Positions 17,320-25,058 of a stretch of DNA of 64,000 bases are shown in pieces. Source of the DNA: RGIG4097 sp045613765 (lineage in GTDB: Bacteria; Bacillota; Clostridia; Christensenellales; CAG-917); assembly GCA_045613765.1 (NCBI GenBank), contig JAZLBO010000021.1, positions 1 to 64,000 of the forward strand, given 5' to 3'. Below the pieces are notes generated by a model. The model was not told the DNA's origin and searched no databases. It saw nothing but the letters and a program-made list of their open reading frames with translations. A program made the position numbers and the translations under genes. Each line of letters begins with the position of its first letter. Within the stretch, counting starts at the first letter, position 1.

Positions 17320-17455
17320 ATGAATTGAAAACTTCGTTTTCATGAATTCTCGCTTCGCTCCATGAATTGCCTACGGCATGAATTGACACTACGTGTCGTT
17401 GTGGTGTGATTCATCACATCATTGCAAAGCAATGTTTCATAAGTCGAAGACCTAT
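17320..17455. repeat. Micro-hairpin array with ATGAATT spacers
   Basis: The stretch consists of short perfect hairpins separated by the constant word atgaattg/catgaattc. The hairpins are gaaaac-ttc-gttttc, gcc-tac-ggc, gacac-tac-gtgtc and cattgc-aaa-gcaatg. The stem sequences differ from one hairpin to the next while the spacer is kept. A shorter array with the same spacer lies at 47586-47665, and one with a different spacer at 51289-51450. No ORF is supported here. Confidence 0.7.
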
Positions 17456-17480
17456 TTTAATCTTCACTTTTCATTTTCAT

Positions 17481-17588
17481 AGCCTCCATCTTTGAGGGAG
17501 GTGGCAAGGCTGTGCCTTGACGGAAGGAGTTCCTTTCGCCTTCTCCCTCAGTTGCCTTTGGCAACAGCTCCCTCCCGGAAGGAGCCTT
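17481..17588. repeat. Palindromic CTCCCTC-type intergenic repeat
   Basis: The sequence starts agcctcc..gagggaggtggc and ends ctccctcagttgc..gcaacagctccctccc..ggagcct. It forms several nested hairpins. Closely similar repeats are common between genes of gut Clostridia; I recognise the pattern but know of no proven function. Confidence 0.65.
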
Positions 17589-17714
17589 TATCTATAGTGG
17601 TTTGACACCATGTGTCGTTGTGGTTTGGTTATTTTGCATTGCAAGGTTGAAAATACAAAACCTTTCAAAATAGTTGACAACAAAATCTATATAAAATATA
17701 ATGTAAAGGCTGTC

Positions 17715-17790
17715 GCTGCTATGGCTCAGTCGGTAGAGCACATCCTTGGTAAGGATGAGGTCACCAGTTCAAGTCTGGTTAGCAGCTCCA
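17715..17790 (+). tRNA. tRNA-Thr (anticodon GGT)
   Basis: A full cloverleaf is visible: acceptor GCTGCTA/TAGCAGC, D-arm GCTC/GAGC, anticodon stem CATCC/GGATG with loop TTGGTAA (anticodon GGT), T-arm ACCAG/CTGGT with TTCAAGT. The 3' end is TCCA, so CCA is encoded. A terminator follows at once. Confidence 0.95.
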
Positions 17791-17796
17791 TCAAAT

Positions 17797-17821
17797 CCCA
17801 CGAGATATTCGTGGGGTTTTT
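17797..17821 (+). terminator. Terminator of tRNA-Thr
   Basis: Stem cccacga/tcgtggg with loop gatat, then TTTTTATTTTAT. Confidence 0.85.
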
Positions 17822-17840
17822 ATTTTATCTCAAATTATGT

Positions 17841-17869
17841 TTGCAACATAAACAATTTTGTTATATAAT
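17841..17869 (+). promoter_or_regulatory. Promoter of the EFR1 gene
   Basis: TTGCAA (17841-17846), 17-base spacer, TATAAT (17864-17869), 28 bases before the start codon. Confidence 0.75.
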
Positions 17870-17897
17870 CCTTTCATAATTTGAATCGAGGTGTAAA

Positions 17898-18635
17898 ATG
17901 AACGGCATTTTTTATTTTTCATCAACAGGAAACAGCTTATACATCGCAAAACGCATCAAGGAACAACTTGATGGCGAAATCATTTATATACCTAAATATC
18001 AAGGTGATGGAAGCGAGTTTGACAAAATCATAATCGTTTCACCCATCTATTCCTATGGACTTCCCGTCCACACTTATGATTTCCTTTTGAACGTCAACAA
18101 CGATACGCCCGTATATATTGTCCTAAATTACGGTGGAATGACTGGTGGCGCAGATTACTTTGCATACAACCTTGCAAAGGAAAATGGCAAAAACATCCTT
18201 GGTGTTTACACAATGAAAATGCCCGAAAACTTCACTCTTACGTTTACAGTGCCCAGTTTTTACTGCAACGCAACATTGAAAAAAGCACCCAAAGCCGTTG
18301 ACAAAATCATTGCAAAAATTGCAAACGAAGAAATAACTGCTCCCAAAAAGACAAAAACACGAGAAGAAAAATACTATTTGAATAAATCAAATTGGCATCT
18401 TCTCGCAGATGACTTCTCTGCCAATGAAAACTGTGTTAAATGTGGAAAGTGCGTTGATGTCTGCCCTGTAAATAATATCTCACTGGAAAACGGTGTTGTA
18501 AAATTCGCTGATAAGTGTATTGCTTGTTTGGGTTGCTATCATAGATGTCCCCAAAAAGCAATCATATACAAGGGCAGAAACAAAAAGTACAGATATTTCA
18601 ATCCCAATGTAAACGAAAACGAACTTGGCAAATAG
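17898..18635 (+). CDS. EFR1-family flavodoxin-ferredoxin protein
   Basis: The 245-residue protein joins an N-terminal flavodoxin fold, with FMN phosphate loop FSSTGNSLY (residues 7-15), to a C-terminal dicluster ferredoxin. The latter has CVKCGKCVDVCP and CIACLGCYHRCP for two [4Fe-4S] clusters. It is expected to carry electrons in the cytoplasm of an anaerobe; the partner is unknown. It is a single-gene unit with its own promoter and terminator. Confidence 0.93.
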   Translation: MNGIFYFSSTGNSLYIAKRIKEQLDGEIIYIPKYQGDGSEFDKIIIVSPIYSYGLPVHTYDFLLNVNNDTPVYIVLNYGGMTGGADYFAYNLAKENGKNILGVYTMKMPENFTLTFTVPSFYCNATLKKAPKAVDKIIAKIANEEITAPKKTKTREEKYYLNKSNWHLLADDFSANENCVKCGKCVDVCPVNNISLENGVVKFADKCIACLGCYHRCPQKAIIYKGRNKKYRYFNPNVNENELGK

Positions 18636-18650
18636 TTCCAACATCAATAA

Positions 18651-18679
18651 AAAAAAGACAACCTATAGGTTGTCTTTTT
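18651..18679. terminator. Bidirectional terminator
   Basis: Stem gacaacc/ggttgtc flanked by A7 and T5, between the convergent EFR1 and XRE genes. Confidence 0.85.
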
Positions 18680-19258
18680 CTATTTCTTTTTGATTAACCA
18701 CTTCGCTTTTGTATATTTGTAGCCGTCTATGTCCATGGACTTATCGTCAAAACTTTCCTTCAATTTTTTGGTCATCATAGTTCCTTTGCTTATCAGTACC
18801 AAATAGTCACTTTCGCCCTGCCTAACAAAATATGGCAACACCAAACCTGTTGCCAACATATCAGCAGTAGAAAATATCCCCGGTCCAACAATCAGAGCAA
18901 GCAAACTTTGCCAAAGAGACAATTGTCGCTCCCTCACCAATCGCACAATGTTGTCAGCGTCTGCAAATCTTTTCAGTAAAATGTCCTCAGCGTTTCTAAG
19001 CTTGGCTTCTTCGCCCTCCAATTTCTCCGTGACGGTGTCTTGCTTAAGCTCGATTTCCTCAACTTTATAGTCAAGAAGTTCATCAATACTTGTATTAAAA
19101 ATAGATGCTATCTTTTTGATATTGTCTATATCAGGAATACCGACTCCATTTTCCCATTTTGTGACTGCTTGCCTTGATACTCCAAGCATAACAGCCAAAT
19201 CCTTTTGAGTTAACTTTGCCTCATTTCTTAGGATTGCAAGTTTTTCGCCAAACGTCAT
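18680..19258 (-). CDS. XRE-family transcriptional regulator with C-terminal domain
   Basis: Residues 5-60 form a typical helix-turn-helix (KLTQKDLAVMLGVSRQAVTKWENG). The remaining 130 residues contain a short Glu-rich linker and a hydrophobic segment (LWQSLLALIVGPGIFSTADM), possibly membrane-associated, then a basic C-terminus. The regulated genes are not evident; it has its own promoter. AAAGGAG lies 8 bases before the ATG. Confidence 0.9.
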   Translation of the reverse strand: MTFGEKLAILRNEAKLTQKDLAVMLGVSRQAVTKWENGVGIPDIDNIKKIASIFNTSIDELLDYKVEEIELKQDTVTEKLEGEEAKLRNAEDILLKRFADADNIVRLVRERQLSLWQSLLALIVGPGIFSTADMLATGLVLPYFVRQGESDYLVLISKGTMMTKKLKESFDDKSMDIDGYKYTKAKWLIKKK

Positions 19259-19290
19259 CTTGCTTCATCTCCTTTACAATTTCTACCATC

Positions 19291-19318
19291 ATTATATCAC
19301 AACCGTTTTGATACGCAA
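19291..19318 (-). promoter_or_regulatory. Promoter of the XRE gene
   Basis: Minus strand TTGCGT (19318-19313), 16-base spacer, TATAAT (19296-19291). Confidence 0.65.
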
Positions 19319-19400
19319 TATATTTCAACATTTGTAGTGCTACTTTCCGTTGCCTATCACAATTCTTATATTATTATGCTTATAAAATAAAAAAGAAAAA

Positions 19401-19424
19401 GACTTCCATTTGGAAGTCTTTTTT
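19401..19424. terminator. Terminator at the end of the phage-like module
   Basis: Stem gacttcca/tggaagtc with flanking A and T runs, two bases beyond the stop of the last minus-strand module gene. Confidence 0.85.
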
Positions 19425-19425
19425 A

Positions 19426-20466
19426 TTATGCGAAGAATTTGCGTGTGCTGTTTTCGGATGTGGATCGCTTTTGGAGTTCGTCCATAAGTTTATCGTAGTA
19501 GTTGCCAAGATAGAACTTCATATTGGGGGATGCTCGCAATGCTTCCACGGCAATATCGGCATCAAGTGACATATAAAAGTCAAATGCAAGGTTGTATCTG
19601 TCGCTATAGTTTTTCAATTTTTCGCCACTATAACCGTATTTTGCCTCATATTCACGTTGCTTTTGGTCATCAATGACCTTTTGCTCCCTTTGTTCTCTGA
19701 GATATTTTTCAATATCCTCTTGTCTTTGTTGTTGATATTTCAATTCCTTTTCATCTACGTTGTTGTTATATTTGGTATATTTTGCCACAAGCGCATCTCT
19801 ATCTTCTTTGAGATCTGCAATTTTATCTTGCAACTCAGTGGCGTATTTAAGGTCAAGTTCGTTCATTGCCTTGTCCTTTTCTTGAGAGAGTGCCTCCATT
19901 TCCTTGTTCAAGCTGTCAATGGTGGAAATGTAGGCATCTTCCACCTCTTGCTCTGTCATCTTTTCATCATTTGAAATTCTGTCAAGCAGGCTTGAAAGGA
20001 CACTGCCCCTTGCCATACCATTTTTTACACTGCTATTCTTCTGTTTTTCACGCATATCGTTGTAAGCGTCATCAATCTCTTTGTCCTTTTCCTTCTTCTT
20101 TTCGGTGGCAGAGTAAATATCTTGCTCAACACCACTGATTTTTGAGGAATACTTGTTTTCCGTCTTGTTTTTCTCTGCAGTCTTGTCTGCTTCTATCTCC
20201 ATTGTTGCCCTATTTACGATAGATTCATCACTTTCAGGGGTAAAATCAATTTTTTCAAGACCGAGAGTGGGTGGAAAGAGTTCATCAAGGTTGACTTCTT
20301 CCTTTTGAGAGTCCAGATATGCTTGATATTGCTTTTCAAGTTCTTCAAGTTGTTTTTCCACTTCCTTTTCCTGTTCAAGCGCTTGTTTCAGTTGTTCACT
20401 TCTTTCTTCGTCACGCTGTGATTTGGTTTTGAAAGCGTCTTTCAATTCTTCCCAAAAACTTCCCAT
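19426..20466 (-). CDS. Large coiled-coil protein of the phage module
   Basis: The 346-residue protein is almost wholly charged and helical, with long Glu/Lys/Gln-rich coiled coils (residues about 15-55 and 100-270) and a more globular end. No family is recognised. Its place after the nozzle gene, where podoviruses keep internal (ejected) proteins or tail appendages, suggests a virion-internal or ejection protein, but this is inference from position. AAGGAG precedes the ATG. It is the last gene before a terminator. Confidence 0.7.
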   Translation of the reverse strand: MGSFWEELKDAFKTKSQRDEERSEQLKQALEQEKEVEKQLEELEKQYQAYLDSQKEEVNLDELFPPTLGLEKIDFTPESDESIVNRATMEIEADKTAEKNKTENKYSSKISGVEQDIYSATEKKKEKDKEIDDAYNDMREKQKNSSVKNGMARGSVLSSLLDRISNDEKMTEQEVEDAYISTIDSLNKEMEALSQEKDKAMNELDLKYATELQDKIADLKEDRDALVAKYTKYNNNVDEKELKYQQQRQEDIEKYLREQREQKVIDDQKQREYEAKYGYSGEKLKNYSDRYNLAFDFYMSLDADIAVEALRASPNMKFYLGNYYDKLMDELQKRSTSENSTRKFFA

Positions 20467-20483
20467 ATACTTCTCCTTTTATT

Positions 20484-20582
20484 TTACTTTTGTCCTTTTT
20501 CAAGGTCTTTGACTTTCTTTTCGAGCCTTGCAATACGCTCTGTCAACTCGTCTATGAGTTGATACAATTCTGCAATGTTCAT
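20484..20582 (-). CDS. 32-residue coiled-coil peptide
   Basis: This very short ORF begins MNIAELYQLIDELTE and continues with regular Leu/Ile heptads to a Lys-rich end. A strong ribosome site (GTAGGAGGTGGCT) lies just before the ATG, so it is probably translated. It sits between the nozzle-like and coiled-coil genes with short gaps on both sides. The function is unknown; an oligomerising zipper or a small regulator is possible. Confidence 0.65.
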   Translation of the reverse strand: MNIAELYQLIDELTERIARLEKKVKDLEKGQK

Positions 20583-20591
20583 AGCCACCTC

Positions 20592-22025
20592 CTACACCAA
20601 GTCAATCTTCACTGTTATGGGTGCAAGCAAGTTGTGGATATAGGTGGATTTGACCACAAACCCAATCTTCTGCCCACACCTATCCACAAACACCTTTTGT
20701 GGCATTTGCGAGCCAAGGAAGTCAAAACTTCTCTCTTGATCGTCGTACTTGACAGTGACCGTCAAAGGATACCTTGTGTTGACAATCATTTCACGGACGA
20801 TCTTCAATCTATCCGTCCCCATATCGTTGTATGGCGAGCGATAAAACTTGGTGGAATTCTCATCAAAGATTCTTCCCCTTTCAGTTATCATACCCAGATA
20901 GTCCGTCTTGTTTCTTGTTGACACCACAAGCAAATCTGTGGCGTGATGCACCTGCATAGGCACAATCTTCACTGCATCATAAGGAGCAAGGATAGAAAGA
21001 GATTTTTCCTTCAAGTCATACTCCAAAATGCAGTTGTTTGTCATCACTTCATCATAGTAATCTTCAAGGTCAATTTTGCAACAGAGATAGTACTTGTTTT
21101 CCATGTATGCACCAGACACTGCAGTGGGCAAAGTGATTGAAGGCACTTCAAGGTTTAGCCTTGTCACACTATATCCGTCAAAGGCAAAAATGCCTTCGTC
21201 TGTGTAGAACATAATTTTGTTGCCACACAACGCAATCGTGTTTTTATATATTCTTCCCGTATCGGTAAATACCTTTTTCAGTGAAAATTCACTTTGATCG
21301 CCGTATGCAGTCAAACGGAATATACCATGCTCTCTAAAGATGTACAAGTAGCCAAGGAAGGACACAATTTTCTCAACGTTGCCACACTCATCTTGGAAGG
21401 TGATATAACCTGCATTTTCATCACTGACAGTCCAGTTGGTAGGGTCAAGAACTGATGAAAACCACACTTGATTTTCCTTGCCGTTGGCGACACCAAACAC
21501 TCGCTCAAAGTGGACTGTGACAGAAGAAAACCCAAGGCTATTGTCAACCTTTGACACGCTTTCTCCGTCAAAAATCATAAGCCCCAATTCTGCGTTGGAT
21601 ATGAGCAAGATGTCTTCCCCATTGTAGTTGTAACTGACTACACTCACGTCCTTTTTTGAGTTGAGTCCGTCAATTTCTGTCCAACCTTCATTTTTGAAAA
21701 TGCTTGTATAAAGAAACACGCCATCACTTGTCTGCACAACAACTTTGTCATCATATTCTCCGTTTTTTCTACGATGATAAATGAAGGCATCTTTGATTTT
21801 TTGATAGGGTGCTATGCTGTCAAACACGTATCTTTGAAGGGCAGAATTTTTGTTGTAGCCGGCTGCATATTCAATGCCCAAATCCGATTTGAGCACGCCA
21901 TTTCTAAATGTGAAATTGTAGGCGTTGGGGCTATACTCTGCCCCCAAAAGTCTTTCGTCAAGTGAGTACACCAATCCTTTGAAGCCAACCTTTTGCTTGG
22001 TTGATGATGTCTTCAATTTCTTCAT
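20592..22025 (-). CDS. Phage nozzle / tail-tube-B-like beta-propeller protein
   Basis: The 477-residue protein is beta-rich, with recurring 40-50 residue blocks such as FDGESVSKVDN, VWFSSVLDPTNWTVSD and FAFDGYSVTRLNL. The block VWFSSVLDPTNW resembles the conserved VWFS-x-DPTN segment of P22 gp10/T7 gp12-type neck proteins, which form a hexameric nozzle below the portal. I chose the ATG at 22025 (GGAGGTG upstream); it overlaps the stop of the adaptor-like gene (ATGA). The assignment is by motif and synteny. Confidence 0.75.
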   Translation of the reverse strand: MKKLKTSSTKQKVGFKGLVYSLDERLLGAEYSPNAYNFTFRNGVLKSDLGIEYAAGYNKNSALQRYVFDSIAPYQKIKDAFIYHRRKNGEYDDKVVVQTSDGVFLYTSIFKNEGWTEIDGLNSKKDVSVVSYNYNGEDILLISNAELGLMIFDGESVSKVDNSLGFSSVTVHFERVFGVANGKENQVWFSSVLDPTNWTVSDENAGYITFQDECGNVEKIVSFLGYLYIFREHGIFRLTAYGDQSEFSLKKVFTDTGRIYKNTIALCGNKIMFYTDEGIFAFDGYSVTRLNLEVPSITLPTAVSGAYMENKYYLCCKIDLEDYYDEVMTNNCILEYDLKEKSLSILAPYDAVKIVPMQVHHATDLLVVSTRNKTDYLGMITERGRIFDENSTKFYRSPYNDMGTDRLKIVREMIVNTRYPLTVTVKYDDQERSFDFLGSQMPQKVFVDRCGQKIGFVVKSTYIHNLLAPITVKIDLV

Positions 22026-22570
22026 GCACCCCACCTCCTTTCTTTGACAGTGATTTCTCTGCCTTTATACTTGAGCCTTTTGACTGCCTTTTGATAACTG
22101 TCGTCATAGGCAGATGCCAAGTCAAATGCACGGAGTGAAAAGTAGTACACTGCAAGGGTGCAGTCGGCAAGGATTTCTGCCGTAAATCTCACGTCTTCAA
22201 CTTCCTCGCCAAGTTCAACTCTGTCAGTGGCGTATGAATATTCCAATTCCCCATCTCCACTGAAGTCTGTCAATATCGTTGTGGGCATAAGACGAAATCT
22301 GTGTTTTGCACCGTTTCCGTCCACCAGTTTTCTTGGATACACCATTTGCTTTGTCAAATTTGAACATTCAACTTTGCCGTCAACCACTTTCACTTTTTCT
22401 ACGGTTGTCAAGGGCATATATTCGCTCACTGCATCTGCATATCCAATGTTGAAAGCCTCCACAAGCCTACTTACAGTATCTTGCTCAGTGGCAGTCAATT
22501 CTTCCTTGTCAAGAAAGTCCTGCTCCCCCATTTTCACAAGGCAAGTTCTCAATATTTTTTTAAGTTCCAT
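22022..22570 (-). CDS. Head-tail adaptor-like protein
   Basis: This 182-residue protein lies between the capsid and nozzle genes, where podoviruses encode the adaptor (P22 gp4/T7 gp11-like). The N-terminal half is helical (ILRTCLVKMGEQDFLDKEEL) and the centre has a short beta region (RFRLMPTTILTDFSGDGELE). A helical end rich in Ala/Tyr follows. No strong motif is seen, so the role is inferred from gene order. AGGAGG-like sequence precedes the ATG. Confidence 0.6.
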   Translation of the reverse strand: MELKKILRTCLVKMGEQDFLDKEELTATEQDTVSRLVEAFNIGYADAVSEYMPLTTVEKVKVVDGKVECSNLTKQMVYPRKLVDGNGAKHRFRLMPTTILTDFSGDGELEYSYATDRVELGEEVEDVRFTAEILADCTLAVYYFSLRAFDLASAYDDSYQKAVKRLKYKGREITVKERRWGA

Positions 22571-22579
22571 AATATCCTC

Positions 22580-22888
22580 CTATAGCCCTGCTTGACACAA
22601 GGCGTTTTCAAGGATTTCCTTTTCTTTTTGCTTTTCAATACGTGCGTTGATTTCGTCCATTTCCTTGATGATTTTCTCTGCTCTTTCAATGCGAGTTTTC
22701 CTTGCAAATTCAAGGGTGCGAGCATCAAGTTTTTGAAAAGGCACTACAAACTGCAGTGCCCTTTCAACATAAACCTCAAATCTATGGGCGAGGGTGTTGC
22801 GATACACTTCATATCGCCCGTCAATTTCTTTCAGTCTGTCAGCAATAGAAAAGAGATCCTTTTCAATTTTGACAAGTGATTTCATCAT
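22580..22888 (-). CDS. Small helical phage protein
   Basis: The 102-residue protein is predicted to be entirely helical and coiled-coil-like, rich in Arg/Glu/Lys (RKTRIERAEKIIKEMDEI). It follows the capsid gene by one base. A role in the neck or as a capsid-associated factor is possible. I do not recognise a family. Confidence 0.6.
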   Translation of the reverse strand: MMKSLVKIEKDLFSIADRLKEIDGRYEVYRNTLAHRFEVYVERALQFVVPFQKLDARTLEFARKTRIERAEKIIKEMDEINARIEKQKEKEILENALCQAGL

Positions 22889-22889
22889 A

Positions 22890-24260
22890 TTAGTTCCAGT
22901 TTGCGCTCAAGATAACGTTCTTGGTCACAGGCTTGCTGAAGTCGTACAATGCGCCTTCGTGATACCAACCTGCAAAGTCAAATCCACTCTTTGTGGGGTC
23001 TTTGGGTTCAACTGCGCAGTTGCCGGGATAGACTTGTTGGCTTGCCACTGACGTGCCACCGTTTGCATAGAAGGTTACGGTGCAACGATCCACTGCTTTT
23101 GTGCCGTTGAAGACAATCTTTGCTTGGCCAGAAGGACGTTCACAAAGAAGGTCTGCATATTTGACAAGAGTTGCTGTATAAGCAGGCTTGCCGGGTACTT
23201 GATGAAGGACTGTACCACCTTCGCCTTCAAGCCAACGCCAGTCACAAAGTTGATGAAGTTTGAAGTCTGCTGTGTTCAAGAGATACATGGTTTCATCTGC
23301 AACAAATCTGTCTGCAACCATAGGAATACCTGCATAAGAAATTGCACTAAAGCCACCATCAACTGTCATATAGTCAACATTAACTCTGTTTTCTGTCATA
23401 TTTTGCACGTAAGCATTTCTTACGTCGTGTGAGCAAAGAATGATGTCAATGTTGCTGCCTGCGTTGATTTCGATTGCATCAATAGCCTTTTGGATTGCAC
23501 TTGATGTGACACCATTTTCTTCTGTTGCAACATAGGGGTTGAGGAAGGAATATTCCTTTCTGTCAAGGCCGTAAATTGTTTCGCCACCGAAGATTGCTTC
23601 GATACCTGTGAGTTCCTTATCCTTTGAACCTTGGACACAAATTGTACTTAATTCGCACACTGTGTCTGAAATAACTTTGTCGATAGTGATTGTCTTGTTG
23701 ACTCTGTCGATTGCAACAATTCTTGCACCCTTTGTTTCGGGGTACAAATAGCCCTCACTGTCGTAAATGTCAATGATCATGCCTTCCATCAAGCGTTTGA
23801 CGTCTTCAACTTGGATGGTGTTGCCGTCTGCATCTTCTACAACTCGAGTGATGACACCACTGCCGTCGCCAAAGAGCATTCTTCCAAAGTTGTATTTGCT
23901 TGCGTGGAGCAATCCTTCCATTTCTGCATTGAGAAGGTTTACAAATGCGCCCACTGAGTTTTGTGATGCACGAATTGCCTTGTCACTGATTTCAATTTGA
24001 CCAAAAAGGTTCTTGAGAGTGAGTGTAAATTCTGCATATTTGTTGCCACCAACTGCGGGCAAAGGATCAATTTCAGAGCCACTGCTGATACCACCGTTAA
24101 GTCCGTAGGGTGCGAGTTTTTTGATTTCCTTACCAAAGACGTCTGTTGATGTGTGTTCAATCTTTGCAAGGAAGGGATTTATGCCAACGTTAAGTTGGTT
24201 GGCAAGTACGCCCAAATAATATGTTTTAAGGGCATTGTTTGCGTTTGAAAGTGTAATCAT
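22890..24260 (-). CDS. Major capsid protein with C-terminal InlB-type B-repeat
   Basis: Residues 1 to about 390 look like an HK97-fold major capsid protein: N-terminal helix-rich arm, FTLTLKNLFGQIEISDKAIRA, the DIILCSHDVRNAYVQ core and FSAISYAGIPMVADRFV near the C-terminal domain. The last 62 residues form a separate unit typical of Listeria-Bacteroides/InlB B-repeats: VTFYANGGTSV, YPGNCAVEPKDPTKSGFDFAGWYHEG, and LSANWN at the end. This small beta-grasp-like domain would be shown many times on the capsid surface and may bind a cell or glycan. AAAGGAG precedes the ATG; the scaffold-like gene is directly upstream. Confidence 0.85.
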   Translation of the reverse strand: MITLSNANNALKTYYLGVLANQLNVGINPFLAKIEHTSTDVFGKEIKKLAPYGLNGGISSGSEIDPLPAVGGNKYAEFTLTLKNLFGQIEISDKAIRASQNSVGAFVNLLNAEMEGLLHASKYNFGRMLFGDGSGVITRVVEDADGNTIQVEDVKRLMEGMIIDIYDSEGYLYPETKGARIVAIDRVNKTITIDKVISDTVCELSTICVQGSKDKELTGIEAIFGGETIYGLDRKEYSFLNPYVATEENGVTSSAIQKAIDAIEINAGSNIDIILCSHDVRNAYVQNMTENRVNVDYMTVDGGFSAISYAGIPMVADRFVADETMYLLNTADFKLHQLCDWRWLEGEGGTVLHQVPGKPAYTATLVKYADLLCERPSGQAKIVFNGTKAVDRCTVTFYANGGTSVASQQVYPGNCAVEPKDPTKSGFDFAGWYHEGALYDFSKPVTKNVILSANWN

Positions 24261-24272
24261 ATTTTTTCTCCT

Positions 24273-25058
24273 TTATTTGTTGTGTTGTTGAAATAGTCTG
24301 CCTGCCTCTTGGATAGATTGGGGCTTGTTTCGTGGTGCGACAGTATTCTGCCCTGCCTTATTTATAAGCACAGGGGGTTTGCCGGCACGAAGGTCCTTCA
24401 TATATCCGTCAATCACGGCTTTCTTGACAAAGTCAGAGCCGAGAATATGCTCTTTCAAAAATTCTTCGTCGGTGGCAAGATCTCTTGGCGCACGATATTG
24501 AGATAAAAGCACTCTCGTCAGAGCCACTTCAAGACAGTCACTGCGACTGCGCAAAGACGTATCTTTGCTTATCTCTCCTGCGATTTCCCTTGCAAATTGT
24601 TTGGCATCGGGGGTTTCATCAAAAAACTTGTCCACTTTTGCCTTCCACTCCCCGGGGGTTTCAGTTGACTGTCCTATCTCTTTTTCATACTTGGCAAGTT
24701 TTTGACAACGTCTTGTAAATTCTTTTTCAAGTTCGTTGTACGCCTTTTCAAGTTCTTCAACCGACTTAAATTTTGATGACGGCTTTTGATCTATTTCTTT
24801 TTCTGTTGTTTCTTCTGTCTTTTGGCTTGCGCCTTGGAAAATATCTTCAACGGGCAAGGCAATTTCATCATAGATTGATTGAATAGCCCCATTGGTTGAA
24901 GTTTCCATTGTATCTGCGTCATTGAAAACACCATTTTTTACAATGGTGTCATCAAGGGCAACGTCTTGTGACGTGGTGGGAGAGATAATGTCTTCCACCA
25001 CATCTTCAACAAGGTTTTCAAGTTCCTTTTTCAAATCTTCAAGTTTTACTGTTTTCAT
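24273..25058 (-). CDS. Scaffold-like protein
   Basis: This 261-residue protein is acidic at the N-terminus and has a central coiled coil (VEELEKAYNELEKEFTRRC). It becomes more basic towards the C-terminus (RAGKPPVLINKAGQN). Its location between portal and capsid genes, size and charge pattern fit a capsid-assembly scaffolding protein. No protease motif is present. Its start overlaps the portal stop (ATGA). Confidence 0.7.
   Translation of the reverse strand: MKTVKLEDLKKELENLVEDVVEDIISPTTSQDVALDDTIVKNGVFNDADTMETSTNGAIQSIYDEIALPVEDIFQGASQKTEETTEKEIDQKPSSKFKSVEELEKAYNELEKEFTRRCQKLAKYEKEIGQSTETPGEWKAKVDKFFDETPDAKQFAREIAGEISKDTSLRSRSDCLEVALTRVLLSQYRAPRDLATDEEFLKEHILGSDFVKKAVIDGYMKDLRAGKPPVLINKAGQNTVAPRNKPQSIQEAGRLFQQHNK

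Noticed and set aside
17320..17455. Possible CRISPR array
   Set aside because: The constant words are only 7-8 bases and the variable parts are self-complementary hairpins of unequal length. There are no 23-45-base repeats with unique spacers and no cas genes in the window.
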